A stretch of 64,000 nt of DNA from Streptomyces olivaceoviridis (GTDB taxonomy: Bacteria > Actinomycetota > Actinomycetes > Streptomycetales > Streptomycetaceae), in contig NZ_BMUI01000006.1 in assembly GCF_014650115.1 (NCBI RefSeq), positions 124,001-188,000 on the forward strand, written 5' to 3'. Position 1 is the stretch's first letter. Each line of letters begins with the position of its first letter. The translations under genes were made by a program, and so were the position numbers. The notes under the pieces were generated by a model that was given only the letters and a program-made list of their open reading frames with translations, did no database searches and had not been told where the DNA came from. Below, piece by piece: positions 46,201-55,245 of this stretch.

Positions 46201-47258
46201 GGGCCGATCCTTCCATGCATCCGAAAAATACGGTCGTACGCGGCGGCCAACAGCTCCGGATCGTGCCGGGGTGATCCGTCGGTCCGGGCCACCGGGGCCA
46301 GCTCGACCGCGGCTCCCAGCCGCTTGGCGGCCTCGGTGAGCGAGTCGCGGTCGGGCACGGCGGCCACGTCGGCCAGCACCACGTCCAGGGCGAGTTTAGG
46401 GGCGTGTCGCCCCAAAACCTCCAAATGACGCTGCGGGGAGAAGCCCTCGGTTTCTCCCGGCTGCGGCGCCAGGTTCAGCGAGAGCACCCGGCGCGCCTTG
46501 GTCTCGGTGAGGGCGTCCAGCAGCTCGGGGACGAGCAGGTGCGGGATGACCGAGGAGAACCAGGAACCGGGGCCGAGCACCACCCAGTCGGCGTCCAGGA
46601 CCGCCGCCACGGCCTCGGGGACGGCGGGCGGGTCGTTGGGCACGAGGTGCACCGACTGCACCTCGCCGGGCGTCAGGGCCACGGTCGCCTGCCCGCGCAC
46701 CGTGTCCACGTCGTCCGGGCGCTCCGGGTCGTGCCCCTTGACCAGGGCCTGGAGCTCCAGCGGCACGGCCGACATGGGCAGCACCCGCCCATGTGCGCCG
46801 AGCAGCTTGCCGACCAGGTCGAGGGCCTGCACATGGTCGCCGAGCTGCTCCCACAGGGCGACGATCAGCAGGTTGCCGACCGCGTGCTCGTGCAGCTCGC
46901 CCTGGGACTGGAAGCGGTGCTGGATGACCCGGGCCCAGGTCTGGCCCCAGTCGTCGTCCCCGCACAGCGCGGCCAGCGCCTTGCGCAGGTCGCCGGGCGG
47001 CAGCACGCCCAGCTCGTCCCGGAGTCGCCCGCTGGAGCCGCCGTCGTCGGCCACGGTGACGACGGCGGTGAGATCACCGGTGATCCGGCGCAGCGCGGCG
47101 AGCGAGGCGGACAGACCCATGCCGCCGCCGAGCGCGACCACCTTGGGCTGGGCGCCGCGCCGGCGGGGCCGCGCCCCGCGGGCCTCGGCCGAGCGGCCGG
47201 CGCGCGCCTCGGGCACCATCCGGCGCAGCCTGCTCAGCCGCGGTGTACGTTCCGTCAT
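46191..47258 (-). CDS. yvcK: YvcK/CofD-like gluconeogenesis factor
   Basis: A 355-residue protein of the YvcK family, needed in other bacteria for growth on gluconeogenic substrates and for cell-wall shape. It has the CofD-like fold: [14 protein letters not shown] at 40-53, [18 protein letters not shown] at 67-84, HAVGNLL, and [17 protein letters not shown] at 226-242. UDP-sugar binding is known for the family. The basic N-terminal 35 residues are an actinobacterial extension. ATG 47258 overlaps the rapZ stop by 4 nt (ATGA). Confidence 0.93.
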   Translation of the reverse strand: MTERTPRLSRLRRMVPEARAGRSAEARGARPRRRGAQPKVVALGGGMGLSASLAALRRITGDLTAVVTVADDGGSSGRLRDELGVLPPGDLRKALAALCGDDDWGQTWARVIQHRFQSQGELHEHAVGNLLIVALWEQLGDHVQALDLVGKLLGAHGRVLPMSAVPLELQALVKGHDPERPDDVDTVRGQATVALTPGEVQSVHLVPNDPPAVPEAVAAVLDADWVVLGPGSWFSSVIPHLLVPELLDALTETKARRVLSLNLAPQPGETEGFSPQRHLEVLGRHAPKLALDVVLADVAAVPDRDSLTEAAKRLGAAVELAPVARTDGSPRHDPELLAAAYDRIFRMHGRIGPWR

Positions 47259-48310
47259 TCCCGTCCCATGTCCCGGTGCACGACCACCGTCTCCACGCCC
47301 TCGGCCGCGAGACGCGCGGCGAGCTTCTCCGACATCGCGACCGAGCGGTGCTTGCCGCCGGTACAGCCGATGGCGATGGTCACATACCGCTTGCCCTCGC
47401 GCCGGTAGCCGGCCGCGATGAGCCGCAGCAGTTCGGCGTACCGGTCGAGGAACTCCTTCGCACCGGGCTGGTTGAAGACATAGGCGGCGACCTCCTCGTT
47501 GAGGCCGGTGTAGGGACGCAGCTCCGGGACCCAGTGCGGGTTGGGCAGGAACCGCATGTCCGCGACCAGATCGGCGTCGACCGGAAGGCCGTACTTGAAG
47601 CCGAACGACATCACGGTGGCCCGCAGCTCGGGCTCCTCCTCGCCGGCGAACTGGGCGTCCATCTTGGCGCGCAGCTCGTGCACGTTGAGGCTGGAGGTGT
47701 CGATCACCAGGTCGGCGTCGCCGCGCAGCTCGCGCAGCAGCTCCCGCTCGGCGGCGATGCCGTCCACGATGCGTCCGTCGCCCTGGAGCGGGTGCGGGCG
47801 GCGCACCGACTCGAAGCGGCGGACCAGGGCCTCGTCGGAGGACTCCAGGAAGACGATCCGCCGGGTGACGCCCCGGGTGTCCAGGTCGGCGAGGGACTCG
47901 CGCAGGTTGTCGAAGAAGCGCCGGCCGCGCACGTCCACGACCACCGCGATCCGCGCCACGTTGCCCTGGGAGCGGGCTCCCAGCTCCACCATGGTGGGGA
48001 TGAGGGCGGGCGGGAGGTTGTCGACGACGAACCAGCCGAGGTCCTCCAGACACTTCGCCGCCGTGGACCGGCCGGCCCCGGACATGCCGGAGATGATCAC
48101 CAGCTCGGGGATGGCCGCCTCGGGGACCCCGGCTGTTTCGCTGCCCGTACTCACCTGTGCTCCGTTGTCCTGACCGGTGTCCTGACCGGTGTCCTGGTCG
48201 GTGCCGGGCCGGGCGGTGTCCCGGCCGGTGTCGTGCCGGGCGACATCGTCGCCCGTGCCGCTGTGCGCCTGATCTCGCTGTGCTGTGGGCTCTGCGTCGT
48301 ACTCGGTCAT
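47255..48310 (-). CDS. rapZ: RapZ/YvcJ nucleotide-binding protein
   Basis: A 351-residue P-loop protein. Walker A is GMSGAGRST (75-83), and [15 protein letters not shown] follows. The C-terminal domain has [28 protein letters not shown] and [10 protein letters not shown], the region that in E. coli RapZ binds small RNAs. In actinobacteria the RNA role is unproven. The first 60 residues are extra: acidic, and built partly from short DTGQDTGQD repeats (DNA repeat at 48167-48202). It overlaps uvrC and yvcK by 4 nt each. Confidence 0.94.
   Translation of the reverse strand: MTEYDAEPTAQRDQAHSGTGDDVARHDTGRDTARPGTDQDTGQDTGQDNGAQVSTGSETAGVPEAAIPELVIISGMSGAGRSTAAKCLEDLGWFVVDNLPPALIPTMVELGARSQGNVARIAVVVDVRGRRFFDNLRESLADLDTRGVTRRIVFLESSDEALVRRFESVRRPHPLQGDGRIVDGIAAERELLRELRGDADLVIDTSSLNVHELRAKMDAQFAGEEEPELRATVMSFGFKYGLPVDADLVADMRFLPNPHWVPELRPYTGLNEEVAAYVFNQPGAKEFLDRYAELLRLIAAGYRREGKRYVTIAIGCTGGKHRSVAMSEKLAARLAAEGVETVVVHRDMGRE
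48167..48202. repeat. 12-bp tandem repeats in the rapZ 5' region
   Basis: Three units of GTCCTGACCGGT or close variants (48167-48178, 48179-48190, 48191-48202), degenerating further to about 48242. They encode the DTGQ-type repeats near the RapZ N-terminus. Confidence 0.7.
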
Positions 48311-50613
48311 GTCTCCTGCCCCCGTCGTTCGTCCGGGACGCCCGCGGTCACGGGCTCCCCCGAGGAACCCCCCGTCGTATCGGGTTCCTCGTCCTCAATG
48401 ATCTCTCCGGTCGCCGTGTTCACGGCGGGAGCGGCCGGGGCCGCCTGGGCGAGAGCCACGGCGATGGTCTCGGCCGTCTTCCGGCCTATCCCGGGCACTT
48501 CCTGGATCTGCTCGATTGTGGCGGACCGCAGCTTCTTCACCGAGCCGAAATGCTTGATGAGCGCCTGTTTGCGGGTCTCGCCGAGGCCGGGGACGTCGTC
48601 CAGCGGGCCCGCGCGGAAACGCTTGGCACGCTTGGTCCGCTGGTAGGTGATCGCGAACCGGTGCGCCTCGTCGCGAACGCGCTGGAGCAGATAGAGACCC
48701 TCGCTGGTGCGGGGCAGCACCACCGGGTCGTCCTCGCCGGGCACCCAGACCTCCTCCAGGCGCTTGGCGAGGCCGCACACGGCGATGTCGTCGATGCCCA
48801 GCTCGTCCAGCGCGCGCCGGGCCGCCGCGACCTGCGGCTGACCACCGTCGACCACGACGAGCTGGGGCGGGTAGGCGAACTTCTTGGGACGGCCGTCGTC
48901 GTCCTTGAGGGAATCGGCGATCACCTCGGCGTCGGCGAGCACGGCACCGTCGTCGGGGAGGGAGCCGTTGGCGCCGGGGCCTCCGGCAAGGGGGGCGGGG
49001 GTGCCGGAGCCTCCGGTCAGGGGGGCGGGGGTGCCGGAGCCTCCGGTCAGGGGGGCGGGGGTGCCGGAGCCTCCGGTCAGGGGGGCGGGGGTGCCGGAGC
49101 CTGCGGCGAGGGAGCCGGGGGTGCCGGAGCCTCCGGTCAGGGGGGTGTCGGTACCGGAGCCTTGGGCTGGGGAGTCGTCGGTGCCGGAGCCTTCGGCCCA
49201 CTCCCCCGTCCGCTCCTTCTCGGCGAGGTAGCGCTTGAAGCGGCGGGTGATCACCTCGTGCATGGAGCGGACGTCGTCCTGCCCGGCGAAGCCCTTGATC
49301 TGGAACCGCCGGTACTCGCTCTTGCGCTGCAAGCCGTCCTCGAAGACGACCATGGAGGCGACCACGTCGTCACCCTGGAGATGCGAGATGTCGTAGCACT
49401 CGATCCGCAGCGGGGCGCTGTCCAGGTCGAGGGCCTCGGCGATCTCCTCCAGCGCACGCGAGCGCGTGGTCAGGTCGGAGGCGCGCTTGGTCTTGTGCAG
49501 CGCGAGGGCCTGCTGGGCGTTGCGCTCCACGGTCTCCATGAGCGCCTTCTTGTCGCCGCGCTGCGGGATGCGCAGCGACACGTTCGACCCGCGACGGCCG
49601 GTCAGCCAATCCTGGACCGGCTCGACCGGCTCGGGCAGGGCCGGGACCAGCACCTCCTTGGGGACCGCGTCCCCGCTCTCCTCGCCGTACAGCTGCTGCA
49701 AGGCGTGCTCGACCAGGGCGCCGGTGGTGACCTCCTCGACCTTGTCGGTCACCCAGCCACGCTGACCGCGGACCCGGCCGCCACGCACATGGAAGATCTG
49801 CACAGCCGCCTCCAGCTCGTCCTCGGCGACGGCGATGAGGTCGGCGTCGGTCGCGTCGGCGAGTACGACCGCGTTCTTCTCCATGGCCTTCTTCAAGGCC
49901 CCGATGTCGTCCCGCAGGCGGGCCGCCCGCTCGTACTCCATCTCCTCGGCCGCCTCCATCATCTGCTTCTCCAGACGGCGGAGGTAGGTGCCGGTGCGGC
50001 CGGCCATGAAGTCGCAGAACTCCTCGGCCAGCTCCTGGTGGTCCTCGGGGGTGATCCGGCCGACACAGGGGGCGGAACACTTGCCGATGTAGCCGAGCAG
50101 GCAGGGCCGGCCGGTGCGGGCGGCGTTCTTGAAGACGCCGGCCGAGCAGGTGCGCACCGGGAAGACCCGCAGCAGCAGATCGACGGTGTCCCGGATGGCC
50201 CACGCGTGCGCGTAGGGCCCGAAGTAGCGGACGCCCTTCTTTTTGTGACCGCGCATCACCTGGACCCGCGGGAACTGCTCGTTCATCGTGACCGCGAGGT
50301 ACGGGTAGCTCTTGTCGTCCCGGTACTTGACGTTGAACCGGGGGTCGTACTCCTTGATCCAGGAGTACTCCAGCTGGAGCGCCTCGACCTCCGTGGACAC
50401 CACCGTCCACTCCACGGACGCTGCTGTGGTCACCATCGTCCGGGTGCGCGGGTGCAGGTTCGCCAGGTCCTGGAAGTAGTTCGCCAGGCGCTGGCGCAGG
50501 CTCTTCGCCTTTCCGACGTAGATCACCCGGCGGTGCTCGTCACGGAACCTGTACACCCCCGGAGAGTCCGGGATGTCTCCCGGCCTGGGGCGGTAGCTGG
50601 AGGGGTCGGCCAT
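48307..50613 (-). CDS. uvrC: excinuclease ABC subunit UvrC with repeat insert
   Basis: The dual-incision nuclease of nucleotide excision repair. It has 768 residues, longer than usual (about 610). The GIY-YIG domain is about 17-95 ([23 protein letters not shown]). A cluster-type Cys quartet follows (156, 171, 179, 183) and a UVR helix pair at about 215-245. The RNase H-like 3' half is interrupted at about 472-551 by Gly/Ser/Thr/Pro repeats encoded by a 30-bp minisatellite, then resumes with [11 protein letters not shown]. Tandem HhH motifs are near 690-735 ([30 protein letters not shown]). The acidic C-terminal tail is extra. First gene of the operon with rapZ. Confidence 0.95.
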   Translation of the reverse strand: MADPSSYRPRPGDIPDSPGVYRFRDEHRRVIYVGKAKSLRQRLANYFQDLANLHPRTRTMVTTAASVEWTVVSTEVEALQLEYSWIKEYDPRFNVKYRDDKSYPYLAVTMNEQFPRVQVMRGHKKKGVRYFGPYAHAWAIRDTVDLLLRVFPVRTCSAGVFKNAARTGRPCLLGYIGKCSAPCVGRITPEDHQELAEEFCDFMAGRTGTYLRRLEKQMMEAAEEMEYERAARLRDDIGALKKAMEKNAVVLADATDADLIAVAEDELEAAVQIFHVRGGRVRGQRGWVTDKVEEVTTGALVEHALQQLYGEESGDAVPKEVLVPALPEPVEPVQDWLTGRRGSNVSLRIPQRGDKKALMETVERNAQQALALHKTKRASDLTTRSRALEEIAEALDLDSAPLRIECYDISHLQGDDVVASMVVFEDGLQRKSEYRRFQIKGFAGQDDVRSMHEVITRRFKRYLAEKERTGEWAEGSGTDDSPAQGSGTDTPLTGGSGTPGSLAAGSGTPAPLTGGSGTPAPLTGGSGTPAPLTGGSGTPAPLAGGPGANGSLPDDGAVLADAEVIADSLKDDDGRPKKFAYPPQLVVVDGGQPQVAAARRALDELGIDDIAVCGLAKRLEEVWVPGEDDPVVLPRTSEGLYLLQRVRDEAHRFAITYQRTKRAKRFRAGPLDDVPGLGETRKQALIKHFGSVKKLRSATIEQIQEVPGIGRKTAETIAVALAQAAPAAPAVNTATGEIIEDEEPDTTGGSSGEPVTAGVPDERRGQET
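48961..49200. repeat. 30-bp minisatellite inside uvrC
   Basis: Eight 30-bp units in register. The three at 48991-49020, 49021-49050 and 49051-49080 are identical; 49081-49110 and 49111-49140 are near copies; and 48961-48990, 49141-49170 and 49171-49200 are degenerate. The unit contains GGGGGCGGGGGTGCCGGAGC and codes in frame for the decapeptide [10 protein letters not shown] in UvrC. Confidence 0.95.
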
Positions 50614-50626
50614 GTCTCACACCCTA
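50611..50626 (-). promoter_or_regulatory. uvrC -10 element, probable leaderless start
   Basis: TAGGGT on the minus strand (50621-50626) ends seven bases before the ATG of uvrC, which places the transcript start at or next to the start codon. No convincing -35 was found at 17-18 bp. Confidence 0.4.
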
Positions 50627-51288
50627 CTGGCGAGCACCGACACCGCGTCGGGCCTGTGGACAACGCCCACACCCGGACGGCGTCCGCGCGGCGGCCCCGC
50701 GGCACCCCTTCCGGCCTGCGGCCGGCCGGCGGTCTCTCTCGGGGGCTTGCGGGGTCTCCTGGCCATGGGGCACGCGCTGGGGTGAGCGGTACGAGGGTGG
50801 TAGGGCCGTAGGGCGGTAGGAGAGGAGACGGGGCACGGTCCGGGTCAAGAGGAGCGGACCGGAGACCGGGGCACGGACGCCCTCTCCTGACGTCCTCCAC
50901 ACCGCTCCTTCTGGCGACCTCCACGCCCCTCGGCCCGGCCGTCAGTCACCTTCCCGCCATGCCGGTGACGTCCCTCCCGGCGTCGTCCCTCCGGCCAAGC
51001 CCTGGATGAGGCAGGCGGCCACTCCCCCCGCCCCCGCCCACCTACCCCGCCCACCGGCAGCGGAACGACAGGAGCCGGCCAGTCGTCCGGAACGGCCGGG
51101 TCCCAGGTGTTGTCGGGTTCTGGTCAACACGCTTCAATGCGGGGGAACTCGGGGCCCTGCACACATGCGTACGGGCCGGCGCGGCATGCCCAGCCAGGCA
51201 CGCCCGCGGTGCCCACGGGGGTGGCCCCGCACACCCGCACAGACGGTCTGACCAGCCGTAGCGACACCTCACAGAAAGGCCCCTCGGC
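50627..51288. other. long non-coding stretch between uvrC and the XRE-like gene
   Basis: 662 bases with no gene I can support. A run of GGTAGGGCCGTAGGGCGGTAGG (50798-50820) has irregular short repeats. The short open frames on both strands lack start signals and similarity. GAAAGG (51274-51279) serves as the ribosome-binding site of the gene at 51289. No tRNA or riboswitch was recognised. Confidence 0.4.
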
Positions 51289-52236
51289 ATGCGGCATGCC
51301 ACAGAGCACGCGGACGTCCCCACCGCGGAACTGGACACGGCCCTGCGCGGCGGCCCCTTCCATGTGGCGCTGCGCGCCGCGATCGCCGCACGCGGACTGC
51401 CGCTCCAGCGCGTCCAGCACCATCTGTCACGCCACGGGGTCAAGGTCGGCGTCACCAGCCTGAGTTACTGGCAGCAAGGTGCTCGCCGCCCGCAGCGCCC
51501 GGAGTCGCTGCGGGCCGTACGCGCGCTGGAGGAGATCCTCCAGCTACCGGACGAGTCGCTGATCCGGCTGCTCGCCGAGTCCGACGAGCGGGCGACGGCC
51601 GACCGTCCGGCGGGCCGCTCCTACCGCTCCCTGATCGAGGCCTCGGGCGTCGTGGACCGGCTCACCGCCGACCTCGGCTGGTCCCTGGACGGCGGGCTGC
51701 ACACCGTGGGGCACCACGAGCGCGTCCGGATCGGCGCCCGCCGCGAGCTGGTGAGCCGCGAAGCCCACCACATCGTGCGGGCCCACCGCGACGGCGTCGA
51801 CCGCTTCGTCGCCCTCCACCACGGCGACCTCGGCTGCGACCCGCGCCGTGTCACCGTGCACGCCCTGGAGAACTGCCGCACCGGTCGCCTCCGCTGGGAC
51901 CAGGACACCGGCGTCCTCGTCGCCGAGTTGCTCTTCGGCACCCGGCTGCGCGCCGGCGACACCTTCCTCTTCCGGTACGGCATCGAGGACGGCACGGCCG
52001 GGACGTCCCGCGAGTATCTCCAGCGGTTCGGCTTCCCCGGCGGCCAGTACGCGCTCCAGGTGCGCTTCGACACGGCCGCGCTGCCGGTGCGCTGCCACCG
52101 CTTCGCCCAGCACTCGGCCGCGGCCCCGCGCAGCGGCCGGCAGGAGCTGCCCGTGACCAGTCCGCACCACTGTGCCCACCTGGTCGAGCCCCGGATCCGG
52201 CCGGGTGTCCTGGGGATCGCCTGGGACTGGGAGTGA
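51289..52236 (+). CDS. XRE-like DNA-binding protein, conserved in Streptomyces
   Basis: A 315-residue protein. Residues about 20-90 resemble a Cro/C1-type HTH: FHVALRAAIAARGLPLQRVQHHLSR, GVTSLSYWQQGARRPQR, then AVRALEEILQLPDESLIRLL. The rest (about 105-315) is a beta-rich domain rich in His and Arg with no known name (VGHHERVRIGARRELVSREAHHIV, DTFLFRYGIEDG, YALQVRFD). No signal peptide or membrane helix is present. It is alone, downstream of a long non-coding stretch. ATG 51289 has GAAAGG nine bases upstream. Streptomyces genomes carry several paralogues (recollection). The targets are unknown. Confidence 0.75.
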   Translation: MRHATEHADVPTAELDTALRGGPFHVALRAAIAARGLPLQRVQHHLSRHGVKVGVTSLSYWQQGARRPQRPESLRAVRALEEILQLPDESLIRLLAESDERATADRPAGRSYRSLIEASGVVDRLTADLGWSLDGGLHTVGHHERVRIGARRELVSREAHHIVRAHRDGVDRFVALHHGDLGCDPRRVTVHALENCRTGRLRWDQDTGVLVAELLFGTRLRAGDTFLFRYGIEDGTAGTSREYLQRFGFPGGQYALQVRFDTAALPVRCHRFAQHSAAAPRSGRQELPVTSPHHCAHLVEPRIRPGVLGIAWDWE

Positions 52237-52305
52237 GCTCACCCCCACGTCCGCACGCTGAGCCGGCCGTCCGCCCCCCGCTCCCGTCGGCCCGCGGCTC
52301 TTCGG

Positions 52306-52734
52306 TCAGTCCGCGGGACCGGCGACGATCCTGCCCTTCGCGGCCTTCACCGACAGCTCGGTCAGGGGCTCGGTGGCCGGCGCCTGGACCACCTTGCCCG
52401 TCACGGCATCGAACTCGCTGCCGTGACAGGGGCAGATCAGGGTCGTCCCCCGCAGCTTGTTGATGGGGCACCCGGCGTGCGTGCAGATCGTGCTGTACGC
52501 CTTCAGGGTGCCGTCCTCGGCACGGCTGACCACCACGTTGTGATCCCGGTAGAGCTTGGCCCCGCCCTTCGCGACCTCGTTCTCGGCGCCGAGGTCGACC
52601 GGTGTGGTGGGGGCGGCAGCGGCGGAACCACTGCCGTCCGGGGCCGAGCACGCGGCCAGGCCGAGCCCGGCGACCGGGGCCGCGGCGGCCCCTCGAAGGA
52701 CAGTACGGCGGGTCGCGGAGGAGCGGGCGGGCAT
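52306..52734 (-). CDS. Rieske [2Fe-2S] protein, exported lipoprotein
   Basis: A 142-residue Rieske protein with a twin-arginine signal (SATRRTVLRGAAAA, Arg9-Arg10) and a lipobox at LAAC (Cys29), so it is folded with its cluster and then exported and anchored. The ligands are Cys84/His86 (CTHAGC) and Cys101/His104 (CPCHGS). The extra Cys89 and Cys103 can form the disulfide of high-potential Rieske proteins. It is not part of a bc1 operon. ATG 52734 has GGAG six bases upstream; a GTG at 52746 is in frame but lacks one. The partner oxidoreductase is unknown. Confidence 0.9.
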   Translation of the reverse strand: MPARSSATRRTVLRGAAAAPVAGLGLAACSAPDGSGSAAAAPTTPVDLGAENEVAKGGAKLYRDHNVVVSRAEDGTLKAYSTICTHAGCPINKLRGTTLICPCHGSEFDAVTGKVVQAPATEPLTELSVKAAKGRIVAGPAD

Positions 52735-52923
52735 CTGGAACTCCACTGGTCAAGGGGTGTGCAGGGCGACGATACCCGGGCAGGGGGGCGGTCTGGCGGC
52801 GGGGGCCGCCCTGACAGACGGCGGTCCGGGAGCGGGGCCGCTCTGGCAGGGGGCGGGGCCGGATGTCCGCCCGAAGGGCGTCGAGGTCAGTCCAGCGGTG
52901 TGGAGGGAGGAGGCACCCAGGAA

Positions 52924-52949
52924 CGTAAACGCTTACGTAAGCGTTTACG
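52924..52949. promoter_or_regulatory. 26-bp palindromic LacI-type operator
   Basis: Perfect palindrome: the half CGTAAACGCTTAC is followed by its exact complement. Each half holds a GTAA..TTAC element of its own, so it could be two abutting 12-bp LacI-family sites. It lies 93 bases upstream of the lacI start, fit for autoregulation of the lacI-kinase pair. Confidence 0.75.
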
Positions 52950-53041
52950 GGAGGCGGGCGCATGAGGTAGCGTCCGGCCGGAAGCTGAGAAGACCGGGGG
53001 CCGACGCCGACCGAACGGCAGCCTCGGGGAAGGGAGCGCGC

Positions 53042-54169
53042 ATGGCCACCATGGCGGATGTCGCCCGTAGTGCCGGGGTCTCCGTGGCGACCGTTTCCCA
53101 CGTGCTCAACGGCACGCGTCCGGTGCTCCCCCACACCCGCCAGGCCGTGCTCGACGCCGTGGACGCCCTCGGCTACACCCCGAACACCCTGGCCCGTTCC
53201 CTGGTGACCTCGCGCACCCGTTCCATCGGGCTTGCGGTGTCGGCCATCAGCAACCCGTACTTCACGGAGATCTTGCAAGGCGTCGAGACGGCTGCCCTGG
53301 AGGCGGGCTACAGCCTGCTCATCGCCGATCCGCATGACGACCCCCGGCACGAGCGCAAGGTCGTGCAGCTCCTCCATGAGCGCCGGGTGGACGGCATGAT
53401 CGTCGCCCCGTCCGCCGAGCCGAGCGACCTCGTCGGCTACCTGCGCCGCCACGCCGTACCGACGGTATTCCTGGACCGGCTGGTCGACGCCCGCGCGACG
53501 GAGGACAGTTCACCGGGCGACGGTGCGGATGGTGCCGCCGCTTCGCCGAGCACCCCGTGCTTCGACCAGGTCTGTGCCGAGAGCGCCGCGCCGACGGCCC
53601 TGCTCGTGACCCATCTCGCCGGGCTGGGGCACCGCCGGATCGCCCTGGTCGCGGGCCTGCCCGGGCTCAGTACCACCAGCGAGCGCGTCTCCGGCTACCG
53701 GGAGGGCCTCATCGCGGCCGGTCTGGCATACGACGAGCGTCTCCTCGTGTCCGGCAACTCCGAGTCCGCCGGGGCCGAACGGGCCACGGCCGACCTGCTC
53801 GCCCTGCCCGATCCGCCCACCGCACTCGTCACCGCCAACAACGCGATGACCATCGGCGCGCTGCGCGCGCTGCGCCGGCACGGCCGGTCCGTTCCGGACG
53901 ACCTCGCTCTGTGCTGCTTCGACGACTTCGCCTGGGCCGACCTGTTCTCGCCCCGGCTGACCGCCATCGCCCAGCCCAGCCGGGAGTTGGGCGCCCGTGC
54001 CGTCCGGGTGCTCCTGGACCGTCTGGCCGAGCCGGACCGGCCGGCCCGGACGGTCCGGCTGCCGTGTGCGTTCGTCCACCGCACGTCCTGCGGCTGCCCG
54101 GAGGAGCCGGGCAGCCGCGCTGGGGTCACCGCATCATCCACGCTTGCCGAGAAGGGAACCGCCTCGTGA
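53042..54169 (+). CDS. LacI-family transcriptional regulator
   Basis: A 375-residue repressor. The N-terminal HTH and hinge are textbook: TMADVARSAGVSVATVSHVLNG (3-24) and ALGYTPNTLARSL. A periplasmic-binding-protein-like effector domain follows (GLAVSAISNPYFTEILQGVE; PTALVTANNAMTIGALRALR). A low-complexity insert (about 150-175, GDGADGAAASPSTP) interrupts the usual D.R....V..DN region. ATG 53042 has AAGGGAG five bases upstream. GTGA overlap with the sugar kinase implies that the effector is the kinase substrate or product, probably a hexose. The C-terminus is Cys-rich (TSCGCPEEP). Confidence 0.9.
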   Translation: MATMADVARSAGVSVATVSHVLNGTRPVLPHTRQAVLDAVDALGYTPNTLARSLVTSRTRSIGLAVSAISNPYFTEILQGVETAALEAGYSLLIADPHDDPRHERKVVQLLHERRVDGMIVAPSAEPSDLVGYLRRHAVPTVFLDRLVDARATEDSSPGDGADGAAASPSTPCFDQVCAESAAPTALLVTHLAGLGHRRIALVAGLPGLSTTSERVSGYREGLIAAGLAYDERLLVSGNSESAGAERATADLLALPDPPTALVTANNAMTIGALRALRRHGRSVPDDLALCCFDDFAWADLFSPRLTAIAQPSRELGARAVRVLLDRLAEPDRPARTVRLPCAFVHRTSCGCPEEPGSRAGVTASSTLAEKGTAS

Positions 54170-55086
54170 TCGTCGTCGCCGGTGAGGCACTGATCGACCT
54201 GGTTCCGCAGGGCCCCGGTGCCCTCGCGGACCTGAAGCCGGCGCTCGGCGGCGGCCCGTACAACACCGCCGTGGCGCTGGGCCGGCTCGGCTCCCGCACC
54301 GCCTTCCACTCCCGGACGTCGGACGACGCTTTCGGCGAGGCCCTGCTCGACGGGCTGCGGCGGGCCGGCGTCGATGTGTCCGGCGTCCAGCGGGGACCGG
54401 AACCGACGACCCTCGCCGTGGCCACGCTCGACGCCGCCGGTTCGGCCGCCTACTCCTTCTATGTCGACGGCACCGCCGACCGACTGTTCACGGCCTCGGC
54501 CGCGCTCCCCGCCGGTACGCGCGCGGTGTCCTTCGGCACCTGTTCGCTCGTCCTGGAACCGGGGGCGAGCGCCTACGAGGAGCTGATGCGGACCGCGGCC
54601 GGGCAGGGGCTGTTCACCGCCCTGGATCCCAACATCCGGGCGGGACTCATCCCGGACGCGGACGCCTACCGGGCACGCTTCAAGAGCTGGCTGCCCTCGG
54701 TGACGCTGCTGAAGCTGTCCGCGGAGGACGCGGCGTGGCTCGGCGGCACCCCGAGCGAGTGGCTGGCCGCGGGACCGGCGGCCGTGGTGGTCACGCGGGG
54801 CGGCGACGGTCTGACCGTGTTCACCCGGGACGGTGGGGAGCATTCCGTGCCGGGTGAGAAGGTCGATGTCGTGGACACCATCGGCGCCGGTGACACGGTG
54901 AACGCGGCCTTGCTGCACGGGCTGGCCGCCCGGGACGCGCTGTCCGCGGAAGCGCTCGCCGCCCTCGGGACGGAGGGCTGGACACGGCTGCTGCGCTTCG
55001 CGGCACGGGCGGCGGCGATCACCTGCTCGCGGGCGGGGGCCGAGCCGCCGTACGCGGCGGAGCTGGGCGGTTCGGCCGCGCTGTGA
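54166..55086 (+). CDS. PfkB-family carbohydrate kinase (fructokinase-like)
   Basis: A 306-residue ribokinase-fold kinase. The substrate side is IVVAGEALIDLVPQ at 2-15 and GGGPYNTAVALGRLG at 28-42. The anion hole and catalytic base are in DTIGAGDTVNAALL with Asp243. GGGPYN with DLVP is common in fructokinases, but 2-keto-3-deoxygluconate or tagatose kinases are not excluded. The start is GTG 54166 by overlap with lacI. No transporter is linked, so the sugar may enter by another system. Confidence 0.88.
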   Translation: MIVVAGEALIDLVPQGPGALADLKPALGGGPYNTAVALGRLGSRTAFHSRTSDDAFGEALLDGLRRAGVDVSGVQRGPEPTTLAVATLDAAGSAAYSFYVDGTADRLFTASAALPAGTRAVSFGTCSLVLEPGASAYEELMRTAAGQGLFTALDPNIRAGLIPDADAYRARFKSWLPSVTLLKLSAEDAAWLGGTPSEWLAAGPAAVVVTRGGDGLTVFTRDGGEHSVPGEKVDVVDTIGAGDTVNAALLHGLAARDALSAEALAALGTEGWTRLLRFAARAAAITCSRAGAEPPYAAELGGSAAL

Positions 55087-55187
55087 GCGGTCTGCTTTCC
55101 CTGTGCTGTTGACAAGGTACGGCCGGGCCTGCGGTGTGGCGGGGACCTGTCGGACCGCCGGACCGGGCTGGCTGATGGTGGAACGAA

Positions 55188-55220
55188 CGGCGCCCCGCGG
55201 GAAGTTCCCGCGGGGCGCCG
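55188..55220. terminator. strong bidirectional terminator, kinase versus uvrA
   Basis: Sixteen-base arms CGGCGCCCCGCGGGAA (55188-55203) and complement (55205-55220) around one base form a near-perfect hairpin. TATTTT follows on the plus strand, and it lies between two convergent genes. Confidence 0.88.
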
Positions 55221-55245
55221 TATTTTCGATGGTGTGTCAGACGGC

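Noticed and set aside
48961..49200. CRISPR array
   Set aside because: Units are contiguous 30-bp tandem repeats without unique spacers and are read in frame in UvrC.
50614..51288. Small genes in the uvrC upstream region (for example 50845-51054 and 51006-51251)
   Set aside because: No ribosome-binding sites, low-complexity products and no recognisable family.
53042..55086. Complete sugar-utilisation operon
   Set aside because: Only a repressor and a kinase are present, with no transporter or hydrolase linked; the strong terminator at 55188-55220 ends the unit.
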